This document shows positions 1 to 6,472 of a stretch of 10,794 bases of DNA, in pieces. This DNA is from Nanobdellota archaeon (GTDB lineage: Archaea; Nanobdellota; Nanobdellia; Woesearchaeales; CG1-02-33-12). The translations under genes and the position numbers were made by a program. The stretch spans positions 1-10,794 of the forward strand of contig JAHIFA010000082.1 of assembly GCA_018901315.1 (NCBI GenBank), in the 5' to 3' direction. Position 1 is the stretch's first letter. Each line of letters opens with the position of its first letter. The notes under the pieces are model-generated. The model made no database searches. It saw only the letters and a list, made by a program, of their open reading frames with translations, and was not told the DNA's origin.

Positions 1-16
1 AGGCCAGTAGGAGGGT

Positions 17-22
17 GGAGGT
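17..22 (+). promoter_or_regulatory. Shine-Dalgarno site of rpl1
   Basis: GGAGGT lies 7 nt before the ATG of rpl1 and matches the archaeal 16S anti-SD. A second G-rich block (GGAGGG) lies just before it. The first 29 nt must hold the end of, or spacer after, an upstream gene, by synteny probably rpl11. Stops occur in all three frames near the junction (TAG at 8-10, TAG at 27-29, TGA at 31-33), so I cannot say which ends that gene. Confidence 0.75.
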
Positions 23-29
23 TATTTAG

Positions 30-683
30 ATGAATAAAAATAAGTTTTTAGAAGCCTTAAAAAAGGCAAAACAAGATTCTAAGAAGAGAAATTTCAAGCA
101 GAAGGTTGATTTAATAGTTAATCTTAAGGATTTAGACCTTAAGAAGCCAGAGCAACAGGTAGAATTCTTCTTAAAATTGCATTATAATAAGGGCAAGGAA
201 TCAAAGATATGCGCCCTTGTAGGGCCAGAGCTTGCAGCTAAAGCAAAATCATCATGTGATAATGTTATTGTAGCAGATGACTTTCAGAAGTATGCAGGGG
301 ATAAAAAACTATCAAAAAAACTCTGCAATGAATATGATTTCTTTATAGCACAGGCAAATATAATGGCAAAGGTTGCTGCAGCTTTTGGGCGTGTTTTAGG
401 GCCAAAGGGAAAAATGCCTAACCCAAAATCAGGATGTGTTGTCACAGATAAAACAGACCTTAATGCGCTTTGCGAAAGCCTTAAACAAACAGTCAAGGTA
501 TCTGCAAAAACAAGCCTTATAATACAATTAATAATAGGCAATGAAGAAATGAAAGATGAAGAGATAGCTGATAATGCATATAGTATTTATGAGCAGCTTG
601 CACATCATCTTCCAAATGAAAAACATAATATAAAATCAGTATTTTTAAAGCTTACAATGGGTAAGCCTGTAAAGGTGTTATAA
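30..683 (+). CDS. rpl1: Large ribosomal subunit protein L1 (uL1)
   Basis: A 217-residue protein of the usual archaeal L1 length. uL1 binds 23S rRNA at the mobile L1 stalk near the E site and helps release deacylated tRNA; in methanogens it also represses its own operon by binding the mRNA. The diagnostic L1 signature, GRVLGPKGKMPNPKSG, is at residues 120-135. The C-terminus (about residues 198-217) has the usual 'NIKSVFLKLTMGKPVKV' pattern. The ATG at 30 is chosen because a strong GGAGGT lies 7 nt upstream. The stop TAA directly abuts the ATG of rpl10, so the two are almost certainly co-transcribed and perhaps translationally coupled. I did not recognise a clear L1-binding hairpin in the early coding region, so autoregulation is known for the family but not shown here. 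Confidence 0.97.
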   Translation: MNKNKFLEALKKAKQDSKKRNFKQKVDLIVNLKDLDLKKPEQQVEFFLKLHYNKGKESKICALVGPELAAKAKSSCDNVIVADDFQKYAGDKKLSKKLCNEYDFFIAQANIMAKVAAAFGRVLGPKGKMPNPKSGCVVTDKTDLNALCESLKQTVKVSAKTSLIIQLIIGNEEMKDEEIADNAYSIYEQLAHHLPNEKHNIKSVFLKLTMGKPVKVL

Positions 684-2024
684 ATGGCTCACGTTGCCGA
701 ATCCAAGAAAAAAATTGTAAATGAATTTTGTGATCTAGTTAATTCTTACCCTGTTATTGGTGTTGTGGATATGGAAAACCTTCCAACTGCTCAGCTGCAA
801 AAGATGAGGGGGCAGCTCAGAGGCAAGGTTGTTATAAGGATGACCAAAAGAAGGTTTATGAACATTGTCCTGGATAAAGTAAAAGATAATAAAAAAGGCA
901 TTGAAGAAATGAAGAATTACTTAACAGGCATGCCTGCATTATTATTTACAAAAGATGACCCATTCAAGCTTGCAAAGACCTTAAAGAGAAGCATGTCAAC
1001 AGCTCCTGCAAAGCAAGGCCAGGTTGCACCAAAAGACATCATAGTTAGCGCAGGGCCAACACCCTTCAGCCCTGGACCTGTTATAAGCGAGCTTGCATCA
1101 GCAGGCATAAAGACAGCCATTGAAAATGGCAAAATTGTTGTTAAAAGCGATGCTGTTGTTGTAAAAAAAGGAAACAAAATAAGTTCTGCTATTGCTGGAA
1201 TACTTATAAGATTAGGTGTTGAGCCAATGGAAGTTGGTCTCAATTTAACAGCTGTTTATGACAATGGAACAATATTTACAAGAGATGTACTCAATATTGA
1301 TGAAGAGGAGTTTATCAACAAGATAAAAATATCATATAACTCTGCTATTGGGCTTGCCCTTGAATTATCATTCTTAACTAAAGAGACAACAAAAATGATG
1401 ATAGCAAAGGCTTTCAGGGAAGCAAAGAGCCTTGCTCTTTCACAAAATATAATAGCTGATGGTGTTAAGGAAGAAATTATGGCAAAAGCAAATAAAGAGA
1501 TGCTCGCACTGAAATCAAAATTGAATATTCCTGATGCACCAAAAGAGAAACCTAAAGAGAAAGTTGAAGAAGTGGTCAAGGAAGAAAAACAAGAGATTAA
1601 AAAAGAAGCTGAAGAAAAACCTGAAGAAGAGAAAAAAGAAATTAAGGAAACTGAAAAGGTTGAAGAAATCAAAGAGCCAAAACAAGAGAAAAGTGAGGAT
1701 AAGAAAGAGAAAATAAAAGAAAAAGTAAAAAAAGAGGAGCAAAAGACAGAGATTAAAGTAGAAGATATGAAAGAAAAAACTAAAGCTGATGCGGTTAAAG
1801 AAGAAACAAAGGAAGTTAAAGGAAAACCTGAAGAAGAAAAGAAAAAAGTTAAGGATAAAGTAATTGGAAAGGTTGAAGAAGTTAAAGAGGTTAAGGAAAC
1901 ACCAAAAGAAAAAGTACCTGTTGCTGAACAATCAAAGAAAGTTGAAAAAAAGGAAGAAATTAAGAAAGAAGAAAAATCTGAAGAAGAAGTTAAAACCAAG
2001 GAAACTCAAGATAAACAAAATTAA
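684..2024 (+). CDS. rpl10: Ribosomal stalk protein L10 (uL10/P0) with long charged tail
   Basis: Archaeal L10/P0, base of the ribosomal stalk: it binds 23S rRNA near L11 and carries L12 dimers that recruit translation GTPases. Residues 1-105 form the rRNA-binding domain, with a 'GQLRGKVVIRMTKRRFM' stretch at about 43-59. Residues 106-180 match the archaeal/eukaryotic insertion domain (PAKQGQVAPKDI, AGPTPFSPGP). Residues 205-280 are the helical L12-binding spine. The ATG follows the rpl1 stop directly, with AAAGGTG 6 nt upstream. Archaeal P0 is usually about 290-350 residues; this one has 446 because residues 286-446 are an almost pure Lys/Glu tail. The P0 family normally ends in a short GLGxLFG-like motif shared with L12, but here the C-terminus is KETQDKQN and that motif is absent. 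The reading frame is intact, so I treat the tail as genuine. Confidence 0.96.
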   Translation: MAHVAESKKKIVNEFCDLVNSYPVIGVVDMENLPTAQLQKMRGQLRGKVVIRMTKRRFMNIVLDKVKDNKKGIEEMKNYLTGMPALLFTKDDPFKLAKTLKRSMSTAPAKQGQVAPKDIIVSAGPTPFSPGPVISELASAGIKTAIENGKIVVKSDAVVVKKGNKISSAIAGILIRLGVEPMEVGLNLTAVYDNGTIFTRDVLNIDEEEFINKIKISYNSAIGLALELSFLTKETTKMMIAKAFREAKSLALSQNIIADGVKEEIMAKANKEMLALKSKLNIPDAPKEKPKEKVEEVVKEEKQEIKKEAEEKPEEEKKEIKETEKVEEIKEPKQEKSEDKKEKIKEKVKKEEQKTEIKVEDMKEKTKADAVKEETKEVKGKPEEEKKKVKDKVIGKVEEVKEVKETPKEKVPVAEQSKKVEKKEEIKKEEKSEEEVKTKETQDKQN

Positions 2025-2035
2025 ATATAAAATTT

Positions 2036-2040
2036 GGAGG
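2036..2040 (+). promoter_or_regulatory. Shine-Dalgarno site fixing the rpl12 start
   Basis: GGAGG lies 8 nt before the ATG at 2049. It overlaps an in-frame TTG at 2034 that would add five residues (MEENK). The SD position and the family N-terminus (MEYVY) both favour the ATG at 2049. Confidence 0.8.
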
Positions 2041-2048
2041 AAAATAAA

Positions 2049-2354
2049 ATGGAATATGTATACACTGCAATGTTGATCCACAAGGCTGGAGGAAAAATAG
2101 ATGAGGCAACAGTAACAAAAGTATTAGAAGCTGCTGGAGTAAAACCAGATGCAGCAAGAGTTAAGGCATTAGTAGCAGCATTTGACGGGGTTGATGTTGA
2201 AAAAGTAATTAAAGAAGCATCTGTTATGCAGGTAGCAGCACCAGCTGCTGAAGCAAAAGCAGAAAAAAAGGAAGCAAAACCAGAGGCTAATAAAGAAGAA
2301 GAGAAGAAAAGCCAGGAACAGGCAGCTGCTGGTCTAGGTTCGTTGTTTGGTTAA
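2049..2354 (+). CDS. rpl12: Ribosomal stalk protein L12 (P1/P2 type)
   Basis: A 101-residue archaeal P1-type stalk protein. It dimerises through its N-terminal helices, docks on the L10 spine, and uses a flexible acidic tail to recruit aEF1A, aEF2 and aIF5B. The start MEYVYTAMLIHKAGGKI is the archaeal family's, followed by the helical domain to about residue 60. An Ala/Glu/Lys hinge (about 62-93) follows, then the conserved factor-binding end GLGSLFG. The length is normal. The start chosen is ATG 2049 (SD GGAGG 8 nt upstream). It is third in the rpl1-rpl10-rpl12 operon, 24 nt after the L10 stop. The intact GLGSLFG contrasts with L10, which has lost the equivalent motif. Confidence 0.96.
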   Translation: MEYVYTAMLIHKAGGKIDEATVTKVLEAAGVKPDAARVKALVAAFDGVDVEKVIKEASVMQVAAPAAEAKAEKKEAKPEANKEEEKKSQEQAAAGLGSLFG

Positions 2355-2381
2355 TTATTTTTAATTATTAAGTGAGAGGAT

Positions 2382-3278
2382 ATGCCAGAGAAAAAGAACA
2401 ATAAGGAATTATTAAAAAATCTTAGCAAATGCAGAAAAGAAATAATTGAGTTAAGATTGAGTTTAAACCAGTTGGACGACCAAAAAGAAGAATGGTTTAA
2501 GAAAAAAGAAAAAGCAAGCAATGATCTTTCTAATATTTTTAAAAATATTAAGGAACTAAAAAATAGCAGAAATAACCTGACAAAAAAAGTCAGGGAACTA
2601 AAGTCTAAAAGGGAAAACTACAACAATTTGATTAAGGACAAAATTTCTGAGATAAAAAAAGTTAACAAAGAAAAAGATGACACTATACACAAATTTAACC
2701 TAAAGGAAGATCCTTCCCAGCTTAAACATGAGATTGAAAAACTTGAGATGAAGATAGAAACTGAGGTAATGCCCTTTGATAAAGAGCAGAAACTTATGAA
2801 GGAAATAAATCGCAAGAAAAAGCAATACAAAGAAGCAGAAAAAGTTAGCCAAGTCTGGAAAGACTCTAACTCGCTTTCCAATGAAATTGACAAACTGAAA
2901 AAAGAGGCTGATGATACTCACAAAAATATTAAAGTCAATGCTGATGAAAGCCAGAAAAAGCATGAGGAAATGCTAAACCTTCTTAAAAATATTGATGGAC
3001 TAAAAAAAGAAGAAGATAATTCTTACAAGAAATTCTTTGAATTTAAAAAGAAAGTGACAGAAGTTAATGACTTATTGAAGAAAAAACTTGTTGAAGTCAA
3101 TGAGATAAACAAGGAGTTTGGACTATCCAAAGAAAAGGCAAAAAAAGAAAAAAAGCAAAAACAAGAAAAGATAATAAAAGAAAAGCAGGAAAATGTTGAA
3201 GAAAAGATTAAGAAAGGAAAAAAGCTTACAACAGAAGACCTTCTTGTATTCCAAAGGTTAGATAGCAATGAAAAGTAA
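2382..3278 (+). CDS. COG1340-like archaeal coiled-coil protein
   Basis: A 298-residue, highly charged, almost entirely helical protein. Long coiled-coil-like segments run over about residues 8-105 and 113-247, broken near residue 110 (KEDPSQ), with no membrane segment or enzyme domain. Residues 124-145 (around 'ETEVMPFDKEQKLMKEI') and the C-terminal 'KKGKKLTTEDLLVFQ' (277-291) resemble the uncharacterised archaeal COG1340 coiled-coil family; that match is from memory. Its function is unknown; structural or RNA/ribosome-associated roles have been guessed, and nothing here proves one. It starts 27 nt after rpl12 on the same strand and may be co-transcribed. The upstream GTGAGAGGA offers SD pairing, with GTGA 6 nt before the ATG. 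A T-rich stretch follows the stop, where the region meets the convergent rps27ae. Confidence 0.75.
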   Translation: MPEKKNNKELLKNLSKCRKEIIELRLSLNQLDDQKEEWFKKKEKASNDLSNIFKNIKELKNSRNNLTKKVRELKSKRENYNNLIKDKISEIKKVNKEKDDTIHKFNLKEDPSQLKHEIEKLEMKIETEVMPFDKEQKLMKEINRKKKQYKEAEKVSQVWKDSNSLSNEIDKLKKEADDTHKNIKVNADESQKKHEEMLNLLKNIDGLKKEEDNSYKKFFEFKKKVTEVNDLLKKKLVEVNEINKEFGLSKEKAKKEKKQKQEKIIKEKQENVEEKIKKGKKLTTEDLLVFQRLDSNEK

Positions 3279-3280
3279 TT

Positions 3281-3293
3281 CTTTTTAATTTTA
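3281..3293 (+). terminator. Possible T-rich archaeal terminator after the coiled-coil gene
   Basis: Shortly after the stop of the coiled-coil gene the + strand reads TTCTTTTTAATTTT. Archaeal RNA polymerase commonly terminates on oligo-T tracts without a hairpin, and this lies where two operons converge. In such AT-rich DNA similar runs are common, so this rests mainly on position. Confidence 0.3.
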
Positions 3294-3333
3294 AGTTGTA
3301 TGATAACTCTTAAATAAATCCCTACAAATAGAA

Positions 3334-3531
3334 TTATTTCTGTTCGGATTTCTTTGTGAACTCAGTATATCCACATTTTCCGCAGCTAACCCTGTTTTTA
3401 TGTATTGCAAGGAAGACTCCTGGCCCGCATTTTGGGCAGAATTTTGTCTTTCTTTTAAGAACCCCTCCCTCTACTGAATAAAGGGATTTGATGTCAACTG
3501 CTTTCTGTGGTTTCTTTTTATTTTTTGCCAT
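3334..3531 (-). CDS. rps27ae: Small ribosomal subunit protein S27ae (eS31)
   Basis: A 65-residue zinc-ribbon ribosomal protein of the 30S subunit, without the ubiquitin fusion found in eukaryotes. The four zinc ligands are C32 and C35 (CPKC) and C50 and C53 (CGKC). The family pattern CPKCGPGVFLAIHKNR lies between lysine-rich ends. Length is normal for archaea, with a few extra charged residues at the C-terminus. The ATG at 3531 has no Shine-Dalgarno motif. Instead a TATA-like TTATAAATA overlapping the rps24e stop lies about 30 nt upstream, so the gene may also be made from its own near-leaderless transcript besides read-through from rps24e (28 nt away). Confidence 0.95.
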   Translation of the reverse strand: MAKNKKKPQKAVDIKSLYSVEGGVLKRKTKFCPKCGPGVFLAIHKNRVSCGKCGYTEFTKKSEQK

Positions 3532-3556
3532 TTTTAATTGAATTTTGTTTTTTATT

Positions 3557-3572
3557 TATTTATAATTTTTTC
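3557..3572 (-). promoter_or_regulatory. Candidate promoter for rps27ae inside the end of rps24e
   Basis: On the minus strand AGAAAAAATTATAAAT overlaps the final codons and TAA of rps24e. The TATA-like TTATAAAT is centred about 30 nt before the rps27ae ATG, with a purine-rich block in the BRE position. The lack of an SD before rps27ae fits leaderless translation. The region is very AT-rich, so chance is a real alternative. Confidence 0.4.
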
Positions 3573-4015
3573 TCTTCTAAAGGTTTATTAGGTGATTGTT
3601 CTTTTTTACCTTCCTTCTTTTGCTCTGGTTTCTTTTCTTTATGTTTGCTTTCATTTTGTTTTTCTTGTTTTGGTTTCACTTCTTCCTTCTCCTTGGTTTC
3701 TGGCTTATTCTGTTTCTTTTCTTCTGTTTTTTTCTCCTCTTCTTTCTTAGAAACCCCTTTCTTAAATGCATACTTTGGCTCAATCCTTTCCATATCTTTC
3801 TTATTTGAGTATAAGTAAGCTATTATTTTTGCAGAGCTAAATCCAAAATTAGGATAAATATGCTTTATAACAAGGAGCTCTTTATTTGCTTTCAATGTAT
3901 TGGCTAACCTGTCTTTAATAGAACTTCTTGATGGTGTTGTCCCTGTATAACTGTCTTTTGCTATAATCTCTGTTCTTGATAACAGTGGATGTTCTTTTTT
4001 TTCAATTATTTCCAT
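3560..4015 (-). CDS. rps24e: Small ribosomal subunit protein S24e with long charged tail
   Basis: Archaeal/eukaryotic S24e of the 30S subunit. Residues 1-86 carry the full family core: MEIIEKKEHPLLSRTEI at the start, TGTTPSRSSIKDRL (24-37), the LVIKHIYPNFG strand (48-58), and MERIEPKYAFKK (75-86). Archaeal S24e is usually about 100 residues; here residues 88-151 add a Lys/Glu/Gln/Pro-rich, probably disordered tail. The start at ATG 4015 is preferred over GTG 4024 because AAGGTGA lies 5 nt upstream and the family begins with MEI. The alternative GTG would add only three residues. The SD itself overlaps the spt4 stop codon, so the two genes are likely translationally linked. Many archaea have a dephospho-CoA kinase gene (COG1909) between spt4 and rps24e; here there is no room for it. 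Confidence 0.93.
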   Translation of the reverse strand: MEIIEKKEHPLLSRTEIIAKDSYTGTTPSRSSIKDRLANTLKANKELLVIKHIYPNFGFSSAKIIAYLYSNKKDMERIEPKYAFKKGVSKKEEEKKTEEKKQNKPETKEKEEVKPKQEKQNESKHKEKKPEQKKEGKKEQSPNKPLEEKKL

Positions 4016-4020
4016 AGAAT

Positions 4021-4027
4021 TCACCTT
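4021..4027 (-). promoter_or_regulatory. Shine-Dalgarno site of rps24e overlapping the spt4 stop
   Basis: AAGGTGA on the minus strand ends in the TGA stop of spt4 and lies 5 nt before ATG 4015. It decides the S24e start in favour of ATG 4015 over the upstream GTG. Confidence 0.75.
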
Positions 4028-4206
4028 ACCTTAATAGCATATTCCCCTTTTGCTTTTATTCCAAGCTTCTCAGCAATCATTGACTTATCAGCATCTAGTA
4101 TGTTTATTCTGCCCTGCCAATTTGTGCTAAACTGGTTACCTTTACATACGGGACAGTTGTCTCCTTTTACAAAAATCCTGCATTTTTTACAAACTTTCTT
4201 ACTCAT
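4021..4206 (-). CDS. spt4: Transcription elongation factor Spt4 (RpoE'')
   Basis: A 61-residue Spt4, partner of Spt5, which clamps RNA polymerase during elongation. The zinc ribbon has C6 and C9 (CKKC) and C18 and C21 (CPVC). The rest, NWQGRINILDADKSMIAEKLGI (29-50) and GEYAIKVR at the end, is the Spt5-binding fold with its typical sequence. The start ATG 4206 is chosen over an in-frame upstream ATG at 4263 because AAGGAA lies 5 nt before it, the family begins 'MSKKVCKKC', and the longer form would run 56 nt into rpo7. The gene starts 1 nt after the rpo7 stop (TAA-A-ATG), a common archaeal arrangement that puts two RNA polymerase-associated proteins in one operon. Confidence 0.95.
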   Translation of the reverse strand: MSKKVCKKCRIFVKGDNCPVCKGNQFSTNWQGRINILDADKSMIAEKLGIKAKGEYAIKVR

Positions 4207-4207
4207 T

Positions 4208-4792
4208 TTAATTCCTTTTCTTTTTAACCTTTTTTTCGGTTTTTTTATTTTCTTTTGGCCCAAACTGCTCTTCTATCCATTCAAGTTTGCCAAGTCCAGT
4301 CTGCCTCATTGTCAGGCCAAGTTTTGGGTTTGATAGATCTTTATAGCTTGTGGCAATTATTCTTGCTCTGCATTTATCCCCTATTTTCAAGATTTTTTTT
4401 GATTCCTTGCCAGCGAGAGTCTTTTCCTTATTGAATGAAACAAAGTCATTCATTGTCTGTGAAATGTGAATCATGCCATCTATTGGACCAATATTAATAA
4501 AAGCACCAAAGTCTGCTATATCTTTTATTCTGCCAAGAACAACTTCCTGCATTTCTGGCTTGAAAATTATTACCTCAAATTCTGTTTCATAGTATGATGC
4601 TCCATCTCCCGGGATAATAATTCCCTCACCTATTTTGTCTAATCTTGATACATCAATTACAATACCCAACTCCTTTGAAATATACCCCCCATACTTCTTT
4701 TTAATTCTTTCTATCATTGCGTCCTCTAACTTAAGCCCAAAAAAATGGGGTGGAATCCTTATATGGTCTTTTAATTGTGTTTTGTAGAACAT
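4208..4792 (-). CDS. rpo7: DNA-directed RNA polymerase subunit Rpo7 (RpoE', RPB7 homologue)
   Basis: A 194-residue stalk subunit of archaeal RNA polymerase; with Rpo4 it forms the stalk that helps open the promoter and binds emerging RNA. Residues 1-80 are the RNP-like tip domain (IRIPPHFFG at 11-19, KYGGYISKELGIVIDV at 33-48, GDGASYYETEFEVIIFKP at 62-79). Residues 82-165 are the S1/OB RNA-binding domain with GRIKDIADFGAFINIGPIDGMIH beginning at 87. A short basic tail follows. Length matches the family. The ATG has AAGAAGG about 5 nt upstream and lies 16 nt after the PIN gene, so it is an internal operon gene. I would expect Rpo4 to be encoded elsewhere. Confidence 0.96.
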   Translation of the reverse strand: MFYKTQLKDHIRIPPHFFGLKLEDAMIERIKKKYGGYISKELGIVIDVSRLDKIGEGIIIPGDGASYYETEFEVIIFKPEMQEVVLGRIKDIADFGAFINIGPIDGMIHISQTMNDFVSFNKEKTLAGKESKKILKIGDKCRARIIATSYKDLSNPKLGLTMRQTGLGKLEWIEEQFGPKENKKTEKKVKKKRN

Positions 4793-4808
4793 TTTAACCT
4801 TCTTTGTG

Positions 4809-5210
4809 TTAAATAATCAATTTAAGGTACCCTTTTTGTCTTAAAACAATAATGGGGGCTCCTTTTTTTCTTATCTCCTTTTTAAGTTCTTTATCTTGTG
4901 TTGCAACTATGAAATTCTCTTTTTTAATCAAGTTTAAAATTAAAAGGTCAACGTTTTTAACTCTTTTGTTTTTAGAAGAGGTTTTTGTTATTTTAATCTT
5001 TTTTTTCTTGATTAATTCTAGTGAAATCCTTGCTGCAGTCTTGTCTTTTGGCTTCCCTGTTTCAGCTAGTTTTTCCAGCTCATCTATTGTGCCATCCACT
5101 ATGCAGACAGCATATTTAAAATCACATATTCTTTGAAGCTCTGAAAATATATCTACTTTAAACCTGATTGCACTGACTAAAAAATTTGTATCAATAATTA
5201 TTTTTTTCAT
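4809..5210 (-). CDS. PIN-domain protein, Fcf1/Utp24-like (COG1412)
   Basis: A 133-residue single PIN domain. PIN folds are metal-dependent RNases; the acidic residues expected at the active site are visible as D7 (IIIDTNFL), E44 (TIDELEKL), D88 (VKNVDLLIL) and D106 (IVATQDKEL). The C-terminal 'RKKGAPIIVLRQKGYL' is typical of the archaeal COG1412 group related to the eukaryotic rRNA-processing nuclease Fcf1/Utp24. In many archaea this gene sits just before rpo7, often after aIF2-gamma, as a conserved housekeeping gene. This makes a VapC toxin role unlikely, and no antitoxin gene is next to it. Here fabF replaces aIF2-gamma upstream. The ATG has no SD, but a strong BRE/TATA match is centred 27 nt before it. 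The likely role, rRNA processing, is inferred from family and context. Confidence 0.85.
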   Translation of the reverse strand: MKKIIIDTNFLVSAIRFKVDIFSELQRICDFKYAVCIVDGTIDELEKLAETGKPKDKTAARISLELIKKKKIKITKTSSKNKRVKNVDLLILNLIKKENFIVATQDKELKKEIRKKGAPIIVLRQKGYLKLII

Positions 5211-5231
5211 TTTTTATTAAATTGATATTTA

Positions 5232-6455
5232 TTATTTATATCTTTTGAAAACTAAAACCGCATTGTGACCCCCAAAGCCAAAAGAATTAGACATTGCAAT
5301 ATTAACATCTTTTTTTCTTGATTCATTTGGTACATAATCAAGGTCACACTCTGGGTCCTTAAATTCATAGTTTATTGTTGGGGGGATTATATTATTTTTG
5401 ATTGTCAAGATTGAAATAACTGCTTCTAGGCCACCAGCTGCCCCCATAAGGTGTCCTGTCATTGATTTTGTTGAGCTTACTGGAATCTTTTTAGCATTAG
5501 GAAACACTTTTTTTATTGCTAGTGTTTCTATTCTATCATTCAAAGGGGTTGATGTTCCGTGTGCATTTATATAGTCAATATCTTCTGGGTTTAAATTTGC
5601 GTTTAATAATGCGCCCCGCATTGCATCTGCTGCACCCTCACCATTTTCATCAGGAGCAGTTAAGTGATAAGCATCGCAATTACAGCTATAACCAATAATT
5701 TCTGCATATATTTCTGCACCTCTTTCTAATGCATGTTCTTCTTCTTCTAGTACCAAAATTCCTGCACCCTCTCCTAAAACAAAACCACTTCTTTTTAAAT
5801 CAAATGGGCGAGAGGCCTTTTTTGGCTCATGATTGTATTGTTTAGTTACTGCCATCATATTTGTAAATGCTGCTAATCCTACTGGTACAATAGGCGCTTC
5901 TGTACCCCCTGTTATCATTAGATCTGCTTCCTCATATTTTATTTTTAAATAGGATTCACCAATTGCATTAGCACCAGAAGCACATGCTGTTGAAACAGAA
6001 AAATTAGGGCCTTCAAGAGAATATTTTATTGCTATAAGTGCTGATGCTGCATTTGACATTAGTTTTGGTATTGTCTTTGGGTTAACCCTATTAGGACCTT
6101 TTTTATCTAAAATATTTTGTTGCTCTATTGTTGTTTTAAGACCACCAATTGCTGTTCCAATGATTACACCCATTTTTTTTCTTGATGGGATTTCTAGATT
6201 ATTAAGAGCTTGTTCTGTTGCTGCCAAGGCATATTGTGAAAATAAATCAAGGTCCTTTATTTTGCTTATTTTATAGTGTTCTGGATTAAAGTCTTTTACT
6301 TCTGCTGCAATCTTAACCTCAAAACTAGAACTATCAAATTTTGTTATTTTATCTACACCAGAAACACCATTAACAAGATTCTCCCAAAATGTATTTATAT
6401 CATTACCTAAGGGAGAAATTACACCCAAACCTGTTACAACCACTTTTCTTTCCAT
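5232..6455 (-). CDS. fabF: Beta-ketoacyl-ACP synthase II (FabF/KAS II)
   Basis: A 407-residue bacterial-type condensing enzyme, full length (E. coli FabF about 413). It would extend an acyl chain by decarboxylative condensation of acyl-ACP with malonyl-ACP. The catalytic set is intact: Cys158 (STACASGANAIG), His299 (NAHGTSTPLND), Lys330 and His335 (STKSMTGHLMGAAGG). Other signatures are VVVTGLGVISPLGN (5-18), RPFDLKRSGFVLGEGAG (216-232) and the C-terminal SNSFGFGGHNAVLVF (389-403). No membrane segment or fused ACP is present. The start has no SD; a TATA element lies about 29 nt upstream, suggesting a leaderless mRNA. It diverges from fabH. Fatty-acid synthases of this kind are scattered in archaea, so acquisition from bacteria is a reasonable inference. 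The gene has replaced the usual upstream neighbour of the PIN-rpo7 cluster. Substrate range cannot be read from the sequence. Confidence 0.95.
   Translation of the reverse strand: MERKVVVTGLGVISPLGNDINTFWENLVNGVSGVDKITKFDSSSFEVKIAAEVKDFNPEHYKISKIKDLDLFSQYALAATEQALNNLEIPSRKKMGVIIGTAIGGLKTTIEQQNILDKKGPNRVNPKTIPKLMSNAASALIAIKYSLEGPNFSVSTACASGANAIGESYLKIKYEEADLMITGGTEAPIVPVGLAAFTNMMAVTKQYNHEPKKASRPFDLKRSGFVLGEGAGILVLEEEEHALERGAEIYAEIIGYSCNCDAYHLTAPDENGEGAADAMRGALLNANLNPEDIDYINAHGTSTPLNDRIETLAIKKVFPNAKKIPVSSTKSMTGHLMGAAGGLEAVISILTIKNNIIPPTINYEFKDPECDLDYVPNESRKKDVNIAMSNSFGFGGHNAVLVFKRYK
5233..5247 (-). promoter_or_regulatory. BRE/TATA promoter of the PIN-rpo7-spt4-rps24e operon
   Basis: On the minus strand CAAAAGATATAAATA combines a purine-rich BRE-like block with a TATA box, centred about 27 nt before the PIN gene ATG. 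That spacing puts the transcript start at or next to the ATG and explains the missing SD. It lies within the last codons and stop of fabF. The ten bases CAAAAGATAT also occur in the fabH promoter (6473-6482). Confidence 0.65.
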
Positions 6456-6472
6456 TGCTTATTTTGTAACAG

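Noticed and set aside
1515..1931. Phe/Leu-rich minus-strand frame that looks like a membrane protein
   Set aside because: Same origin: the complement of AAA/GAA codons gives TTT/TTC. The real coding strand is L10.
1256..1999. Long open frame (247 codons) on the minus strand opposite the L10 tail, rich in Ser and Phe
   Set aside because: It is the mirror of purine-rich Lys/Glu codons in rpl10, which rarely give stops in the opposite strand. It has no start signals and no recognisable domain.
1543..2010. Tandem repeat in the L10 tail DNA
   Set aside because: The similarity is compositional (AAA/GAA/AAG codons). I found no fixed repeat unit.
3507..3818. Hydrophobic plus-strand frames opposite the S24e tail
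   Set aside because: Complement of the Lys/Glu-rich S24e tail, with poly-Phe/Ser composition. The S24e reading frame is clear.
4207..4263. Longer Spt4 start at 4263 adding 19 basic residues
   Set aside because: It lies inside rpo7 and lacks the SD; ATG 4206 has AAGGAA 5 nt upstream and the family N-terminus.
4809..5210. VapC-type toxin of a toxin-antitoxin pair
   Set aside because: No antitoxin gene is adjacent, and sequence and position before rpo7 match the conserved Fcf1-like archaeal PIN gene.
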